A stretch of DNA of 64,000 bases from the NCBI GenBank assembly GCA_022600955.1, contig JAHZJK010000011.1, positions 124,001 through 188,000 of the forward strand. The letters are read 5' to 3'. The DNA comes from Gammaproteobacteria bacterium. Its GTDB lineage: Bacteria > Pseudomonadota > Gammaproteobacteria > Steroidobacterales > Woeseiaceae. A program made the position numbers and the translations under genes. The notes beneath the pieces were generated by a model that was not told the origin of the DNA, ran no database searches, and saw nothing but the letters and a program-made list of their open reading frames with translations. Below are positions 38,117-48,177 of the stretch, piece by piece. Position 1 is the stretch's first letter; each line of letters begins with the position of its first letter.

Positions 38117-39448
38117 TTACAGGCGTTGTTCCGCGCGCCACGTAAACGAAATCAGGACAATTGCCAGCACGCAGGCCGCGGCGATCAATTCAAATCCTGC
38201 ATCCCACCCGGCCGCGTCGACGACGATGCCTATGACTATGTTCGCCGCCACCGCACCGCCAACGTATCCAAATAGACCGGTGAAGCCTGCCGCAGTTCCC
38301 GCGGCCTTTTTAGGCGCGAGATCGAGAGCATGCACACCGATCAGCATAACCGGTCCGTAGATAAAAAAGCCGATACCTATAAGCATCGCGATATCGACAT
38401 TCGGATTACCGGCCGGATTCTGCCAATAGATGATGACGCAAGCGAGCGTGAGCAAAAGGTAGAGTATTGATGCAGGTGCACGGCGCCCTTTGAATACTTT
38501 GTCCGAAAGCCATCCACAGACAAGTGTGCCTGGAATACCCGCGAACTCGTAAGCTGCGTACGCCCAGCCTGAGTCGCTAAACGAAAATTGCTTCACTTCG
38601 CTAAGATAGGTCGGTGCCCAGTCGAGCACACCATAGCGAACGAAATAGACGAAGGCATTGGCCAGCGCAATCGTCCAGAGAAGTTTGTTGTTGAGCACGT
38701 ACTTAAAAAATATCGCTTTAGCCGTGAACTCTTGTTCATGTTGTTCGCTGTACTCAAACACTCTTGGGTAGTCGTCACGATGGGCTTCGATAGTCGGTAA
38801 GCCGACTGACTGCGGCGTGTCGCGAACAGTGAGGAAGATGAAAACCGCAACCGCCATTGCGAAGAATCCGTGCGTATACAGAATTGCGTGCCAATCTGCG
38901 AACACAGCCATGGCGAGAATTGCGATCGGCCCCACCATGCCGCCACCGATATTGTGCGCAACATTCCAGATCGCCATCTTGGTGCCTCGCTCATTGGTCG
39001 AGAACCAATGCACCATGACACGTCCCGAGGGTGGCCAGCCCATGCCCTGGAACCAACCGTTAGCGAGCAACAACACAAACATGATCGTGACAGAACTGGT
39101 GGCAAGCGGAACCGTACCCATCACGATCATCACGAGCGCCGAGCAGAAGAGTCCAAGCGACATGAAAACCCGGGCGTTACTGCGGTCGGACACACTCCCC
39201 ATGATGAACTTGGACAACCCGTAAGCGATCGACACACCAGACAGCGCCAGACCAAGATCTGCTTTCGAGTACCCCTGTTCTACCAGGTACGGCATCGCCA
39301 GGGAAAAGTTCTTGCGCACAAGGTAGTAGCCGGCGTAGCCAACGAATATACCCAGAAACACCTGTAGCCGCAGGCGGCGGTAGGTCGCGTCAGATTCGTC
39401 GTCCGGTAACGGGCTGCGATGCGCCGCCGGTTTTAGAAAACCTATCAA
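38117..39448 (-). CDS. glpT: Glycerol-3-phosphate transporter, MFS organophosphate antiporter family
   Basis: Inner-membrane antiporter bringing in glycerol-3-phosphate in exchange for phosphate. The 443 residues have 12 predicted membrane helices and the family motif [19 protein letters not shown] near the N-terminus, where the Arg binds phosphate, plus [16 protein letters not shown] and [23 protein letters not shown] (spread over about 340-362). The start overlaps the glpQ stop by 4 bases. UhpC-like sensors share this fold, but the pairing with glpQ favours GlpT. Confidence 0.93.
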   Translation of the reverse strand: MIGFLKPAAHRSPLPDDESDATYRRLRLQVFLGIFVGYAGYYLVRKNFSLAMPYLVEQGYSKADLGLALSGVSIAYGLSKFIMGSVSDRSNARVFMSLGLFCSALVMIVMGTVPLATSSVTIMFVLLLANGWFQGMGWPPSGRVMVHWFSTNERGTKMAIWNVAHNIGGGMVGPIAILAMAVFADWHAILYTHGFFAMAVAVFIFLTVRDTPQSVGLPTIEAHRDDYPRVFEYSEQHEQEFTAKAIFFKYVLNNKLLWTIALANAFVYFVRYGVLDWAPTYLSEVKQFSFSDSGWAYAAYEFAGIPGTLVCGWLSDKVFKGRRAPASILYLLLTLACVIIYWQNPAGNPNVDIAMLIGIGFFIYGPVMLIGVHALDLAPKKAAGTAAGFTGLFGYVGGAVAANIVIGIVVDAAGWDAGFELIAAACVLAIVLISFTWRAEQRL

Positions 39449-40500
39449 GGCCTGGACTCAAGATACTCAGCAGTGATGTCCGGAAAATCGGTGAACACAC
39501 CATCTACACCGATATCGTCAAGGAAGATATCGAGAAGCTTGTCGTAGTTCTCGACATAGTCCGGCAATTGATCGCGGCGAAACGTATACGGGTGCACGAC
39601 GAGACCATGATCGTGTGCGAGCTGCACGAGATTGGAAACTTTGAGATCTCCGGCAACGGAACCCGGTTCCACGATCAACTGCATTGATGGGCCTATGCCG
39701 TCGACGAATGACGCCAGCACTTGCATGCCCTCAGGCGACAACGCAGCGCGATACTCGGGTTCTGTACCGAGCAATTGGACCAGTGGTACCGACAGGTTCA
39801 TCGCTGGTAGCAATTCTTTGTGAATTCGCTGCAATTCGTTGAGGTCGAAACACTGTAGATACACTTCGTCCTGGTTTTCGCCGTAACCGTACGCCTCGAG
39901 AATTCTGAGTACCGCAGAGGAGATATCCTTTCCTTCACCGCGATGGAAAGCAGGACTCTTGATCTCGGGGTATATGCCAACAGCGCGGCCCGTGGACTGA
40001 TTGAGTCCCTGGATGAGTTCAATTTCTTCCGCGAACGTGTTTATCTGAAAGGACGACTTGTGCAGTGGAAACCGCTGCTCGAAAACCGCTGTTTTCGCTC
40101 CCATTGAAGAGTCGAAACGCTCCGTCACAGCCAGTTGCCGAAGTTCTGCGAGCGTAAAGTCGACAACGAAATAGCGACCGTCGTCCCTGGCCCTGTCCGG
40201 AAACACTTCACGCACGTTAGTCACTGTATCGAGGTGGTGGTCATGCAAAACTATCACCTGGTCGTCGCTGCTCATGACCAGGTCTTGCTCGATAAAATGC
40301 GCGTCCTGTGCGTAAGCCATCGCCTTCGCTGCGAGGGTGTGTTCGGGGAGATAGCCGCTGGCACCGCGATGGGCGATGACGATCTTGCTTTGCCATTTCT
40401 CGACATGGTCTTTGCCAACCAGCACCCGGTCATTGACGGTAACTACACACCCGGCAAGCATCAATACAACGAACAGGCCCGTGGTCCTGATTGAAATCAT
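39445..40500 (-). CDS. glpQ: Glycerophosphodiester phosphodiesterase (predicted lipoprotein)
   Basis: Hydrolyses glycerophosphodiesters in the periplasm to glycerol-3-phosphate and alcohol. It has 351 residues. A lipobox LAGC with Cys18 suggests membrane anchoring, while E. coli GlpQ is soluble. Catalytic motifs are [25 protein letters not shown] and [13 protein letters not shown], holding the His, Glu and Asp ligands of the calcium site. The [10 protein letters not shown] segment follows. It directly precedes glpT with a 4-base overlap, so product and importer are made together. Confidence 0.95.
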   Translation of the reverse strand: MISIRTTGLFVVLMLAGCVVTVNDRVLVGKDHVEKWQSKIVIAHRGASGYLPEHTLAAKAMAYAQDAHFIEQDLVMSSDDQVIVLHDHHLDTVTNVREVFPDRARDDGRYFVVDFTLAELRQLAVTERFDSSMGAKTAVFEQRFPLHKSSFQINTFAEEIELIQGLNQSTGRAVGIYPEIKSPAFHRGEGKDISSAVLRILEAYGYGENQDEVYLQCFDLNELQRIHKELLPAMNLSVPLVQLLGTEPEYRAALSPEGMQVLASFVDGIGPSMQLIVEPGSVAGDLKVSNLVQLAHDHGLVVHPYTFRRDQLPDYVENYDKLLDIFLDDIGVDGVFTDFPDITAEYLESRP

Positions 40501-40536
40501 GTTGTCACCCTTCTTTCTCGTATGGATGACAGCAAC

Positions 40537-41493
40537 TCATCCTGATATACCCAGCACGCGCTGGATCTCCGGCAGCGCATACTGGACGCGTTCTGCACCT
40601 TCCTGCATCGCTTCGGCGGCGCGCTCAAACTCGAGTATCCCCATGTCTCCAAGCTTCGGAGAAATCAGTACGTCTGCAGGATCGCCCGCAAGCCGACTGC
40701 GGGTTATGCGGTCCTGGAAAATACTGATCGAACTTGATACGGCACTGAGCATCCCCGGTGCATCCTGTTTTTTCTGACGGAGGGAAAACAAACTGCTCGT
40801 GTTGTTTCGCTTGTTACGCTGACTGACGATATCCGAGTTGAGATTCACACCAATCACGACCTCTGCACCGAGTGCCCGGCAGGCCGTCACGGGTACAGGG
40901 TTGACCAGCCCACCATCTACCAGCCAGCGACCGTTTTCGCGGACTGCCGGAAACAGACCCGGCATCGCCATTGACGCCCTGATCGCCTCGGCCAGGTTGC
41001 CTTCCTTGAGCCAGATTTCACGGCCGGTCTCTATATCGGTGGACACCGCAACAAATTGCCTTGCAAGATCCTCTATGCGTTGATCGGCAGACGCAACGTA
41101 ACGGTGCAGGAACCCCTGCATTCTCTCGACGTTGATGAATCCTGCCTGAGAAAACTTGATATCAAAGAAACGGAATACGTCACTTCGACTTGATCCCAGA
41201 ACCCATTCTTCAAGTTTTTCGAGATTGCCTGCCAGATAGGCACCGCCAATGATCGCACCAACCGATGTGCCGCAGACGATATCCGCGTCTATGCCAGCCT
41301 CGCCCAGCGACTTGATGACGCCGATATGCGACCAGCCGCGCGATGCGCCGGAGCCCAGGGCCAGGCCTATGATGGGTCGTTCTGGTGCCTTGCTCAATTT
41401 GTGGTCCAATATGAGAATCATGATGCTTTGCAGCGAGCAGCTGATAATAGCTCGAAATCGCGGCTTCGTGGCTTCAACACGACGCGGCATCAC
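40537..41493 (-). CDS. Patatin-like phospholipase (RssA/NTE family)
   Basis: Predicted serine lipase that removes acyl chains from phospholipids. It has 318 residues. The oxyanion motif GLALGSGASRGWSHIG, nucleophile Ser in GTSVGA and the dyad Asp in VDGGLVNPVPV are intact. No signal peptide is obvious, so it is probably cytoplasmic. Start choice is uncertain: GTG 41493 and ATG 41490 have GGAAAG upstream, while ATG 41421 would begin close to the conserved domain (MILILDHKLS). It lies 36 bases before glpQ on the same strand, suggesting a phospholipid breakdown operon. Confidence 0.9.
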   Translation of the reverse strand: MMPRRVEATKPRFRAIISCSLQSIMILILDHKLSKAPERPIIGLALGSGASRGWSHIGVIKSLGEAGIDADIVCGTSVGAIIGGAYLAGNLEKLEEWVLGSSRSDVFRFFDIKFSQAGFINVERMQGFLHRYVASADQRIEDLARQFVAVSTDIETGREIWLKEGNLAEAIRASMAMPGLFPAVRENGRWLVDGGLVNPVPVTACRALGAEVVIGVNLNSDIVSQRNKRNNTSSLFSLRQKKQDAPGMLSAVSSSISIFQDRITRSRLAGDPADVLISPKLGDMGILEFERAAEAMQEGAERVQYALPEIQRVLGISG

Positions 41494-41568
41494 GCTTTCC
41501 GGTCACGCAAGCTGTGCTTTGTTAGGATAGGCTGTCCGGAAACAACAAAATGCATTGGGGGCCAGTCC

Positions 41569-43407
41569 ATGACACGCAAGATCACCCGACGGGATTTTCT
41601 GAACGGCACGCAAGTTGCTATAGGGGCCTCACTATTGAGCCCCTGGGCCGAAACTTTCGGCACGGATGCGCCCGGCTTCGATCTTGGCCCCGACTATTAT
41701 CCACCGTCAAAGACAGGCCTTCGTGGCAGCCACCACGGTTCCTGGGAGACCATGCACGCGCGTGTTGCCGGAGCGACCTGGCCATCGCGGGCAATAGAGG
41801 AAGAATATGACCTCGTCATCGTTGGCGGTGGCATTAGCGGGCTATCGGCGGCGCATTTTTATCGCCGTGAAAAACCGTCTGCCCGCATCCTGATTCTCGA
41901 CAATCACGATGACTTTGGCGGCCACGCCAAGCGCAATGAATTTACGGTCGATGGTCGCAACCACATTGCCTATGGCGGTACCGAAACTATCGATACGCCA
42001 TCGGGCTACACCAGCGTGTCCAAAGCGTTGCTCAAGGACATCGGCATTGACCTGCAACGCTTCTACGAATATTTCGACCAGGGTCTGTACGACAAAATGG
42101 ACCTGTCGTATGCCATCGCCTTCGACAAGGAAACCTACGGCGAACGCAAACTCGTGACCGGCTACGGCAGCCGCCCCTGGCAGGAATTCGTGGCAGATAC
42201 ACCGCTGAGCGAAACGGCAAAGGCCGACCTTGTTCGGGCATTCACGGAAGAGCGCGACTACCTGCCGGGTATGAGTCGCGACGAGAAAATCGCGCTGCTC
42301 AGCAAGATCAGTTATCGCAGCTATCTCAAGGACTACGTCAAGGTTGACGAGCAGGTACTCGAAATGTACCAGCGCTGGGGTATGAGCTATTGGTGTGTCG
42401 GCATGGATGAGGTGCCGGCCATCTACATTCTTGGTTACACCGATGGTGGCGGAATGCCGGGGCTTCAACACACGGTGCAACTGGAAGGTGGTCGCGGTGA
42501 CGAACCCTACATTTTTCACTTCCCCGATGGCAATGCTTCGGTTGCGAGGCTCCTCGTTAGAAGCCTTATTCCAGACGCTCTGCCTGGTTCGACGATGGAA
42601 GACAGCGTCACCGCTCGCCTGGATTACAGCAAGCTTGACCAACAGGGCGAAGCAGTGCGTATTCGCTTGAACAGCACCGTCGTCAACGTCACCCATAGCG
42701 ACAATTCGAAAGCCGTAGATATTACCTACGTGCACTCGGGCGGCTCGCATACCGTTCGCGCCAGGAAATGCATCATGGCTTGTTACAACAGCGCGATTCC
42801 ATATATTTGCCCGGACCTGCCGGAGGAACAACGCGCAGGACTCGCCTATAACGTCAAGGTACCGCTGACCTACACTAAAGTAATGGTGCCGAACTGGCGC
42901 GCGTTTGCCGACCTGGGAGTGCGTTTTGTCTTCTACACTAACGACTTCTACAAGCAGGTAGAACTCGACTACCCAGTCTCAATTGGAGACTACCAGTTTG
43001 GCGCAGACCCGGATCAGCCGATGGCTCTGCACATGTGCCATGTCCCTTATTTCGATGACATTCAGGGACCCGAGCAGTGGCGAGCAGGCCGGCGCAAGCT
43101 GCTTGAAACGCCGTTCTCGACCTACGAACACCACGTTCGTGACCAGCTCGACCAGGCGCTGTCCGGCGCGGGCTTCGATGCCGAAAGAGACATCTCCGCG
43201 ATAACCGTGAATCGCTGGGCGCATGGCTATTCCTATAGTCCTGCGCTGCTGTGGGAGCCCGACTACGAATCCGATGCCGACAAACCCTGGGTCATCGGAC
43301 GACAGGCTTTTGGTCGCATTTCGATCGCGAATTCTGATGCCGGCGCTGCAGCCAACACCAATGCCGCTATAACGCAAGCGTTTCGTGCCGTGCAGGAAAC
43401 TCTTTGA
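41569..43407 (+). CDS. Tat-exported FAD-dependent oxidoreductase
   Basis: A 612-residue flavoprotein with a twin-arginine signal (TRRDFLNGTQVAIGASLL, residues about 7-24). The Rossmann motif VIVGGGISGLSAAHFYR lies near residue 85, followed by an acidic strand end (ILILDNHDDFGGHAKRNEF, about 108-126) that is a good match to amine-oxidase-like flavoenzymes. The C-terminal FAD contact is around FGRISIANSDAGA. The substrate is unknown. The ATG at 41569 is chosen for its GGGGG site and correct Tat leader; the open frame runs further upstream without coding character. It overlaps the M19 gene by TTGA. Confidence 0.88.
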   Translation: MTRKITRRDFLNGTQVAIGASLLSPWAETFGTDAPGFDLGPDYYPPSKTGLRGSHHGSWETMHARVAGATWPSRAIEEEYDLVIVGGGISGLSAAHFYRREKPSARILILDNHDDFGGHAKRNEFTVDGRNHIAYGGTETIDTPSGYTSVSKALLKDIGIDLQRFYEYFDQGLYDKMDLSYAIAFDKETYGERKLVTGYGSRPWQEFVADTPLSETAKADLVRAFTEERDYLPGMSRDEKIALLSKISYRSYLKDYVKVDEQVLEMYQRWGMSYWCVGMDEVPAIYILGYTDGGGMPGLQHTVQLEGGRGDEPYIFHFPDGNASVARLLVRSLIPDALPGSTMEDSVTARLDYSKLDQQGEAVRIRLNSTVVNVTHSDNSKAVDITYVHSGGSHTVRARKCIMACYNSAIPYICPDLPEEQRAGLAYNVKVPLTYTKVMVPNWRAFADLGVRFVFYTNDFYKQVELDYPVSIGDYQFGADPDQPMALHMCHVPYFDDIQGPEQWRAGRRKLLETPFSTYEHHVRDQLDQALSGAGFDAERDISAITVNRWAHGYSYSPALLWEPDYESDADKPWVIGRQAFGRISIANSDAGAAANTNAAITQAFRAVQETL

Positions 43408-44477
43408 GTATCACCCGCAGGCAAACTTTGCAGGCCATGGCCAGCGTGACTGCAGCGGCAATCGCACCCGGTATCGGGCAGGCGAAGACAGCAACGTTCT
43501 ACGACGAAGCGTTGATTATCGATGCCCTGTGTTTTGGTAAGGAATGGGGTGACGATGTTTTTACTGCGCTACGCAAAGCGAACTACTCCGGCATCATTGA
43601 GAGTCTGCCTCGAGACAGTCTGCAGACCGCTATTGATGCACTGGTCGAGTGGCGTAGCCGAGTCGCCGAGCACCCTGACACATTGATGTTTGCGCTCGAG
43701 GCCGCAGACTTTGAGCGCGCCCGTAAAAGCAAGCGCACAGCCGTTGTTATGAATTTTCAGGACACAAAGATGTTCGAAGGTGACCTGGACAATGTTGATG
43801 CACTGCACGCACTAGGCATGCGCAGTGCACAGCTCACCTACAACTTTCGTAACCTGGTTGGCGATGGCTGTCTGGAACGAACCAACGCAGGGCTCTCGGA
43901 TTTTGGCGTGGAACTGGTCGACAGGATGAACGATGTTGGTGTACTAATCGACCTGTCTCACTGCGGACTCCAAACGACTCTGGATGGCATCGAGTTTTCC
44001 GGGATGCCGGTCGCCATGACACACACCATGTGTGACGCAGTGCGCTCTGGCCATCCGCGCGCGAAGACCGACGAGCAGATTCGCAAGTGCGCTGACAAAG
44101 GTGGCGTCACGGGCATGATCGCACTCGGTTACTTCGTCGGCCCTGACCCTGGCGGCGAGAGCAATATTGAAACCTACGCAGATCATATTGACCATGCCGT
44201 TAGCATCGCGGGGATTGAGCACGTCGGGATTTCTACGGATTTTCCACCGCAAGGTATCGCGCCCTGGGCGACTCACGAAAACTGGTTCGAGCCTCGCACC
44301 AGGTTCTTCAAACCGAGTTACGAACTACGCTGGCCGCCATGGATCCCTGAACTCGACTCCCCGGATCGCTACCGCAACCTCGTGCGCGTACTCGAGGGCC
44401 GTGGATGGAAGCAAGGCAATCTCGAACGCCTGCTGGGGCTGAACTGGCAGAGGCTGTTTAAGGATACGATAGGCTAG
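43404..44477 (+). CDS. Tat-exported M19 (renal dipeptidase-like) protein with altered metal site
   Basis: A 357-residue protein with a Tat-like leader (TRRQTLQAMASVTAAAIAPG). The fold matches peptidase family M19 dipeptidases: IDLSHCG and VAMTHTMC supply the two later histidines, and GIEHVGISTDFPP the late Asp. However the N-terminal HxD zinc motif is replaced (LIIDALCFGKEW), and the bridging Glu region reads NFQDTKMFEGD, with Gln at the expected site. Activity may therefore differ from a normal dizinc dipeptidase. Translational coupling to the flavoprotein suggests a shared pathway. The start is TTG. Confidence 0.85.
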   Translation: MSITRRQTLQAMASVTAAAIAPGIGQAKTATFYDEALIIDALCFGKEWGDDVFTALRKANYSGIIESLPRDSLQTAIDALVEWRSRVAEHPDTLMFALEAADFERARKSKRTAVVMNFQDTKMFEGDLDNVDALHALGMRSAQLTYNFRNLVGDGCLERTNAGLSDFGVELVDRMNDVGVLIDLSHCGLQTTLDGIEFSGMPVAMTHTMCDAVRSGHPRAKTDEQIRKCADKGGVTGMIALGYFVGPDPGGESNIETYADHIDHAVSIAGIEHVGISTDFPPQGIAPWATHENWFEPRTRFFKPSYELRWPPWIPELDSPDRYRNLVRVLEGRGWKQGNLERLLGLNWQRLFKDTIG

Positions 44478-44482
44478 AAGAG

Positions 44483-44512
44483 ACGGCTGCCCGACTACTG
44501 GCAGCCGTTTTT
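44483..44512 (+). terminator. Intrinsic terminator after the M19 gene
   Basis: A 9-bp stem ACGGCTGCC / GGCAGCCGT with an 8-base loop followed by TTTT. It begins 6 bases after the stop codon and could also act for the convergent kinase gene. Confidence 0.85.
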
Positions 44513-44531
44513 GGCGATGATTCGGGCTGTC

Positions 44532-47216
44532 TCAGCGCTCGTTCTGTCGTAACTCGATCAGTCGGGTCATTGTCGATTCGGCGCGTTGTAGCCGCCTGCC
44601 CGGTTTGGCATCCAGTGCCAGAAGGCTTTCTTGCAGCATCGACTCTGCCGTGTCGAAGCGCCCCGATCGCGCGAGGCTATCTGCGTATTCAGTGCGTGTT
44701 GCGGCGACGAGCTCGTGATCGGGTTCATAGTCCTTGAGCCGCGTATCAAGTGCCCGCTCCAGTATCGGCATGGCCTCCTCGAAACGACCCGTCGTATTCA
44801 ACAAGGCACCGAGTTCTGTCTGAGCTGATGCTGTGTACTGGTGATCAGGACCCAGCGCGCCTTCAAAAATAGCAAGTGCATCGCGCAGCATTGATTCCGC
44901 TTCCACAAACTCGCTGTCGTCGTGTAAGACCATGCCAAGCACGATCATGTTGTAACCGACGCGAGGATGCAGATCGCCGAGCTTGTTCATATAGAGCGAT
45001 AGCGCCTCTCGCATGACAATTTTCGCCTGTGACAGATCACCCCTGGCATGCTGCAAACGACCGCGATCAATCAACGTCGCGGCAAGCAAGTCGTGATCTG
45101 CACCTAGAACGCGACGAATCATCTCGGTCGCGTCGGCGAGTGCCAGATCTGCCCCGTCGAAGTCTCCGGTCGACTGAAGCAATACACCGAGGCTCTGCAG
45201 GTAGTAGGCCATGTACGGGTGATCCCCGCCCTCGGCGAGGCGCAGCGTTTCGATCGCGTCACGTAGCAATGCCTCGGTGCCATCAAAATCGCCACGGATC
45301 TGCAGAATCCTGGCAAGCAAATTTTTCGCCTCGGCGAGCTCAAGACCAAACCCTGCGTCGATCACCGAGTAGGTGGATATGCTTGCCCTTGCATAGCGCT
45401 CTGCTGCGTCGATATCTCCGATTGCTCGCTGGACTTCGGCAAGAAAATACAGGTTTTCCGCGACCTGTTGCGATGCCGCTCCATGTTCTTGTTCACCAAT
45501 AGCAAGTGCGCTTCGCAGCAGTTGGTCCGCCCGGTCATAATTGCCGCTGCGGATCATCAGCTCAGCGAGATCAGTTTGCGCCGCAGCTACATCCGGGTGA
45601 TCGTCACCCAGCGCATCACGACGCAACTTCAGCGCTTCCTCGAGCATTTCCCGCGATGGTTCGTATTCTCCCAGGCTGAAGTAAACGCGACCGATGGTTC
45701 CAAGTAGCGTTGCCCTTAGTTCCGGCTGATCGATCAGGTCGTCGCTGACTTTCTCGGCGCCTGTTGCCAGAATCTCTGCTGCGGAAATGTCCGCGTTTCG
45801 CGCACGCGCCGGATCGGGCGCATTGAAGATATCTTCCAGCATACCGGAAACCGCACGGGCGGTATCACGCTCATGCGCAATGCGCTGATTCTGAATCGTC
45901 AAAACGATCGAGAACGCCACAAGCGTCACCGCAGCGAGCACCGACATTGTCACCGCAACATAGTGCCGCCGCACAAACTTGCCTGTGCGATACAGCCAGG
46001 AATCCGAGCGTGCAACAATCGGCAGCGAGCGATCGTGCAGGTCGATATCAGCGACGAGCGCATTGACGGACCGATAGCGACGCTCGGGCTCCTTGCGCAA
46101 CGTATTCAGGATGATGGTGTCAACATCACCCCGCAACCGGCGTACCAGCCGGTCGACCGATGCACTGCGATCAAAAGCGATTCGCTCAACGGTTGCAAGA
46201 GCAATTCCGCTACCCGTTCGTTTCGCTGCGGCAGCTTCACGCTGCAGTTGCGCACTGGGTTTGGCTGGCTCCTGCTCACAGACAAGCTGGGCAAACTGAG
46301 CGGGCGACAGCCCTTCAATGTCATGTGGGCGCACCCCGGACAACAATCGATACAACAAGAGACCGAGTGCATAGGTGTCGGTCGCCGTGGTGACCGTCTG
46401 GTTCAGTAGTTGCTCGGGAGCGGCGTTAGCCGGGGTCATTATGACCGCACCTTCGCGCGTCAAACCATCTGTCGCGGCGCCATGCGGATCGGACAACTTG
46501 GCGATTCCAAAATCCAGTAGCTTTGGCGCACCCTCATCAGTGACAAGTATGTTCGCAGCTTTGATGTCGCGATGAATGACCAGGTTTTGATGTGCGTAAT
46601 GCACCGTGGAGCAGATCGTCTGGAACAATTTCAGGCGCGCATCAATACCAAGTCGATGCAGATCGCAGTACAGATCAATACGCACGCCATCGACATACTC
46701 CATGACGAGGTACGGTACGCCGTCCGGTGTAGTGCCCCCATCAAAAAGACGCGCAATGTTCGGGTGATCCAGGTCCGCGAGAATCTGCCGTTCGGCTTTC
46801 AGTCGCATTTCAGTCTGAGGGTCGACAAGTCGGTGCCGGCCGACCTTGATAGCCACTTTCTGGTCGAACTGCCCGTCGGCACGCTCCGCAAGGTAGACCA
46901 TACCCATTCCGCCTGAACCCAGTAGCCTCAACACGCGATACGGACCGATCATTTCACCTTTGGACGCCTCCACATCGGCGCCACCGTCAGTACCAAAGGC
47001 TGCGCTCATGGCATTGATGATCGTGGCTTCGATGCCGGATTCGACCTGGCTGTGCTCGCCTAGCAACGCAAGTACATAGCTTCGGACATCAGCATCGTCG
47101 CATTCTCGCTCCAGGAAAGCGGCTCGCTCTCCAGCAGCAAGCGCACTGCCTGCCGCAAACAGCTTCTCGGCGCGCTCGAAACGAGCTGGATCGAGCTCAA
47201 TCGTCGCGGAGTTCAT
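44532..47216 (-). CDS. Membrane Ser/Thr protein kinase with C-terminal TPR repeats (module 1)
   Basis: Eukaryote-like kinase of 894 residues. The kinase domain spans about 80-365 with glycine loop GSGGMGMVYLAER, VAIK lysine, catalytic VIHRDIKAANIL and LLDFGIAKLSD. A membrane helix lies at about 420-442 (VTMSVLAAVTLVAFSIVLTI), followed by some 12 tetratricopeptide units of about 42 residues. ATG 47216 is preferred to a TTG 21 bases upstream. It overlaps the 3' end of the ECF sigma gene by 20 bases, so the two are made together. By analogy with ECF43 systems the kinase probably activates that sigma factor by phosphorylation. Confidence 0.93.
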   Translation of the reverse strand: MNSATIELDPARFERAEKLFAAGSALAAGERAAFLERECDDADVRSYVLALLGEHSQVESGIEATIINAMSAAFGTDGGADVEASKGEMIGPYRVLRLLGSGGMGMVYLAERADGQFDQKVAIKVGRHRLVDPQTEMRLKAERQILADLDHPNIARLFDGGTTPDGVPYLVMEYVDGVRIDLYCDLHRLGIDARLKLFQTICSTVHYAHQNLVIHRDIKAANILVTDEGAPKLLDFGIAKLSDPHGAATDGLTREGAVIMTPANAAPEQLLNQTVTTATDTYALGLLLYRLLSGVRPHDIEGLSPAQFAQLVCEQEPAKPSAQLQREAAAAKRTGSGIALATVERIAFDRSASVDRLVRRLRGDVDTIILNTLRKEPERRYRSVNALVADIDLHDRSLPIVARSDSWLYRTGKFVRRHYVAVTMSVLAAVTLVAFSIVLTIQNQRIAHERDTARAVSGMLEDIFNAPDPARARNADISAAEILATGAEKVSDDLIDQPELRATLLGTIGRVYFSLGEYEPSREMLEEALKLRRDALGDDHPDVAAAQTDLAELMIRSGNYDRADQLLRSALAIGEQEHGAASQQVAENLYFLAEVQRAIGDIDAAERYARASISTYSVIDAGFGLELAEAKNLLARILQIRGDFDGTEALLRDAIETLRLAEGGDHPYMAYYLQSLGVLLQSTGDFDGADLALADATEMIRRVLGADHDLLAATLIDRGRLQHARGDLSQAKIVMREALSLYMNKLGDLHPRVGYNMIVLGMVLHDDSEFVEAESMLRDALAIFEGALGPDHQYTASAQTELGALLNTTGRFEEAMPILERALDTRLKDYEPDHELVAATRTEYADSLARSGRFDTAESMLQESLLALDAKPGRRLQRAESTMTRLIELRQNER

Positions 47217-47751
47217 TGGCAAGCCATGCTTTTGCAAAACGCAGATCGCGATCGATGGTCGCGGATGAAATTTCGAGCGCCTCGGCGATCTCCTCGTAGG
47301 TCATGCCACCGAAGTAGTGCAGCACGAGTATGTCGCTTTTTCGCTCATCGAGCGCTTCGAGCTTGTCGATTGCGGCGTCGAGATCAGAGATATTGACGTC
47401 GGTCTCGGCACCGACCTCCTCTTCATTCAATGTCAGCTTCGCCACGTTGCCACCACGCTTGGCACTGTTCCTCGCACGCCCGTAGTCAGTGAGAATGCGT
47501 CGCATCATGCGGGCGGCAATTGCGAAAAAGTGCGCACGATCCTGAAAGGCCAGCTTGCCTTCCGAGAGACGCACAAATGCCTCGTTAACCAAGGCGGTTG
47601 CCTGCAGCGTGTGCCCCGCGCGTTCGCCGCGAAGACGATTCGTAGCGATGCGCCGAAGGTCATCGTAGATTAGCGGCGTGAGCTCCTCCAGCGCCTCAGC
47701 ATCGCCGGAGCGCCAGTCGCGCAGCAGCGAGGTGACTGTGAGAGACGGCAT
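47197..47751 (-). CDS. ECF RNA polymerase sigma factor, kinase-associated type (module 1)
   Basis: A 184-residue sigma factor of the TIGR02999 / ECF43-like type. Region 2 has LVNEAFVRLSEG, RAHFFAIAARMMRRILTDYGR and the basic AKRGG; region 4 has DERKSDILVLHYFGGMTYEEIAEAL, the helix-turn-helix (about 140-164). No anti-sigma gene is present; instead the kinase gene overlaps downstream. ATG 47751 (MPSLTVTSLLRDW) is preferred because the frame upstream to 47823 does not look like sigma sequence. Activation by phosphorylation is known for EcfP of Vibrio parahaemolyticus; applying it here is inference. Confidence 0.92.
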   Translation of the reverse strand: MPSLTVTSLLRDWRSGDAEALEELTPLIYDDLRRIATNRLRGERAGHTLQATALVNEAFVRLSEGKLAFQDRAHFFAIAARMMRRILTDYGRARNSAKRGGNVAKLTLNEEEVGAETDVNISDLDAAIDKLEALDERKSDILVLHYFGGMTYEEIAEALEISSATIDRDLRFAKAWLANELRDD

Positions 47752-47883
47752 GGTCAACCATTCATAGCAAATTGGGATGCGGTCCGCAATCAAGGACAAT
47801 AGCACCGAACGACTGGTGGTCACGCACCTGTCCGACTACACTGAGCCAGCCATATTCAATAACACTAGCCAGGGAGCTAATCC

Positions 47884-48078
47884 ATGCCAGAACCGAGCGA
47901 ACCACCACCACAACAAACACTTCTCGCCGCCGCCGCTGGCGGTTTTGGAGGCGCCGTACTGGGCGTCGTTGCCGCGACCACTATGATGGGCGATGGCGAC
48001 ACCAATAACAGCCAGACTACGCTGGACGCGGAAAAGCCCGAAGTCGAGGTCGTGGAACCACAAGTCGCCTCCCGATAG
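47884..48078 (+). CDS. Small protein with glycine-rich membrane helix, 64 residues
   Basis: A 64-residue protein, MPEPSEPPPQQTLL then a Gly/Ala-rich hydrophobic segment (about 13-36) and an acidic tail with EKPEVEVVEPQ. A GGGAG site lies 8 bases before the ATG. The glycine-rich helix resembles small glycine-zipper proteins. No family was recognised. It is divergent from the ECF sigma gene, so it could be a target or partner of module 1. Confidence 0.65.
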   Translation: MPEPSEPPPQQTLLAAAAGGFGGAVLGVVAATTMMGDGDTNNSQTTLDAEKPEVEVVEPQVASR

Positions 48079-48097
48079 AGCTTCGTCAGCAAGAAAT

Positions 48098-48129
48098 ATC
48101 GGCGCGCGTGAGGGAATTCGCGCGCCGAT
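48098..48129 (+). terminator. Hairpin after the 64-residue protein gene
   Basis: A perfect 11-bp stem ATCGGCGCGCG / CGCGCGCCGAT with a 10-base loop. It lacks a clear T-tract (CTCGCTT follows), so termination is likely but imperfect. Confidence 0.6.
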
Positions 48130-48177
48130 CTCGCTTAACCAGGTAAGAGGCAGATAATTGCTCCTGGGCAAGCGAAA

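Noticed and set aside
41842..42831. 329-codon minus-strand frame opposite the flavoprotein gene
   Set aside because: Shadow frame; the plus-strand flavoprotein has convincing motifs throughout.
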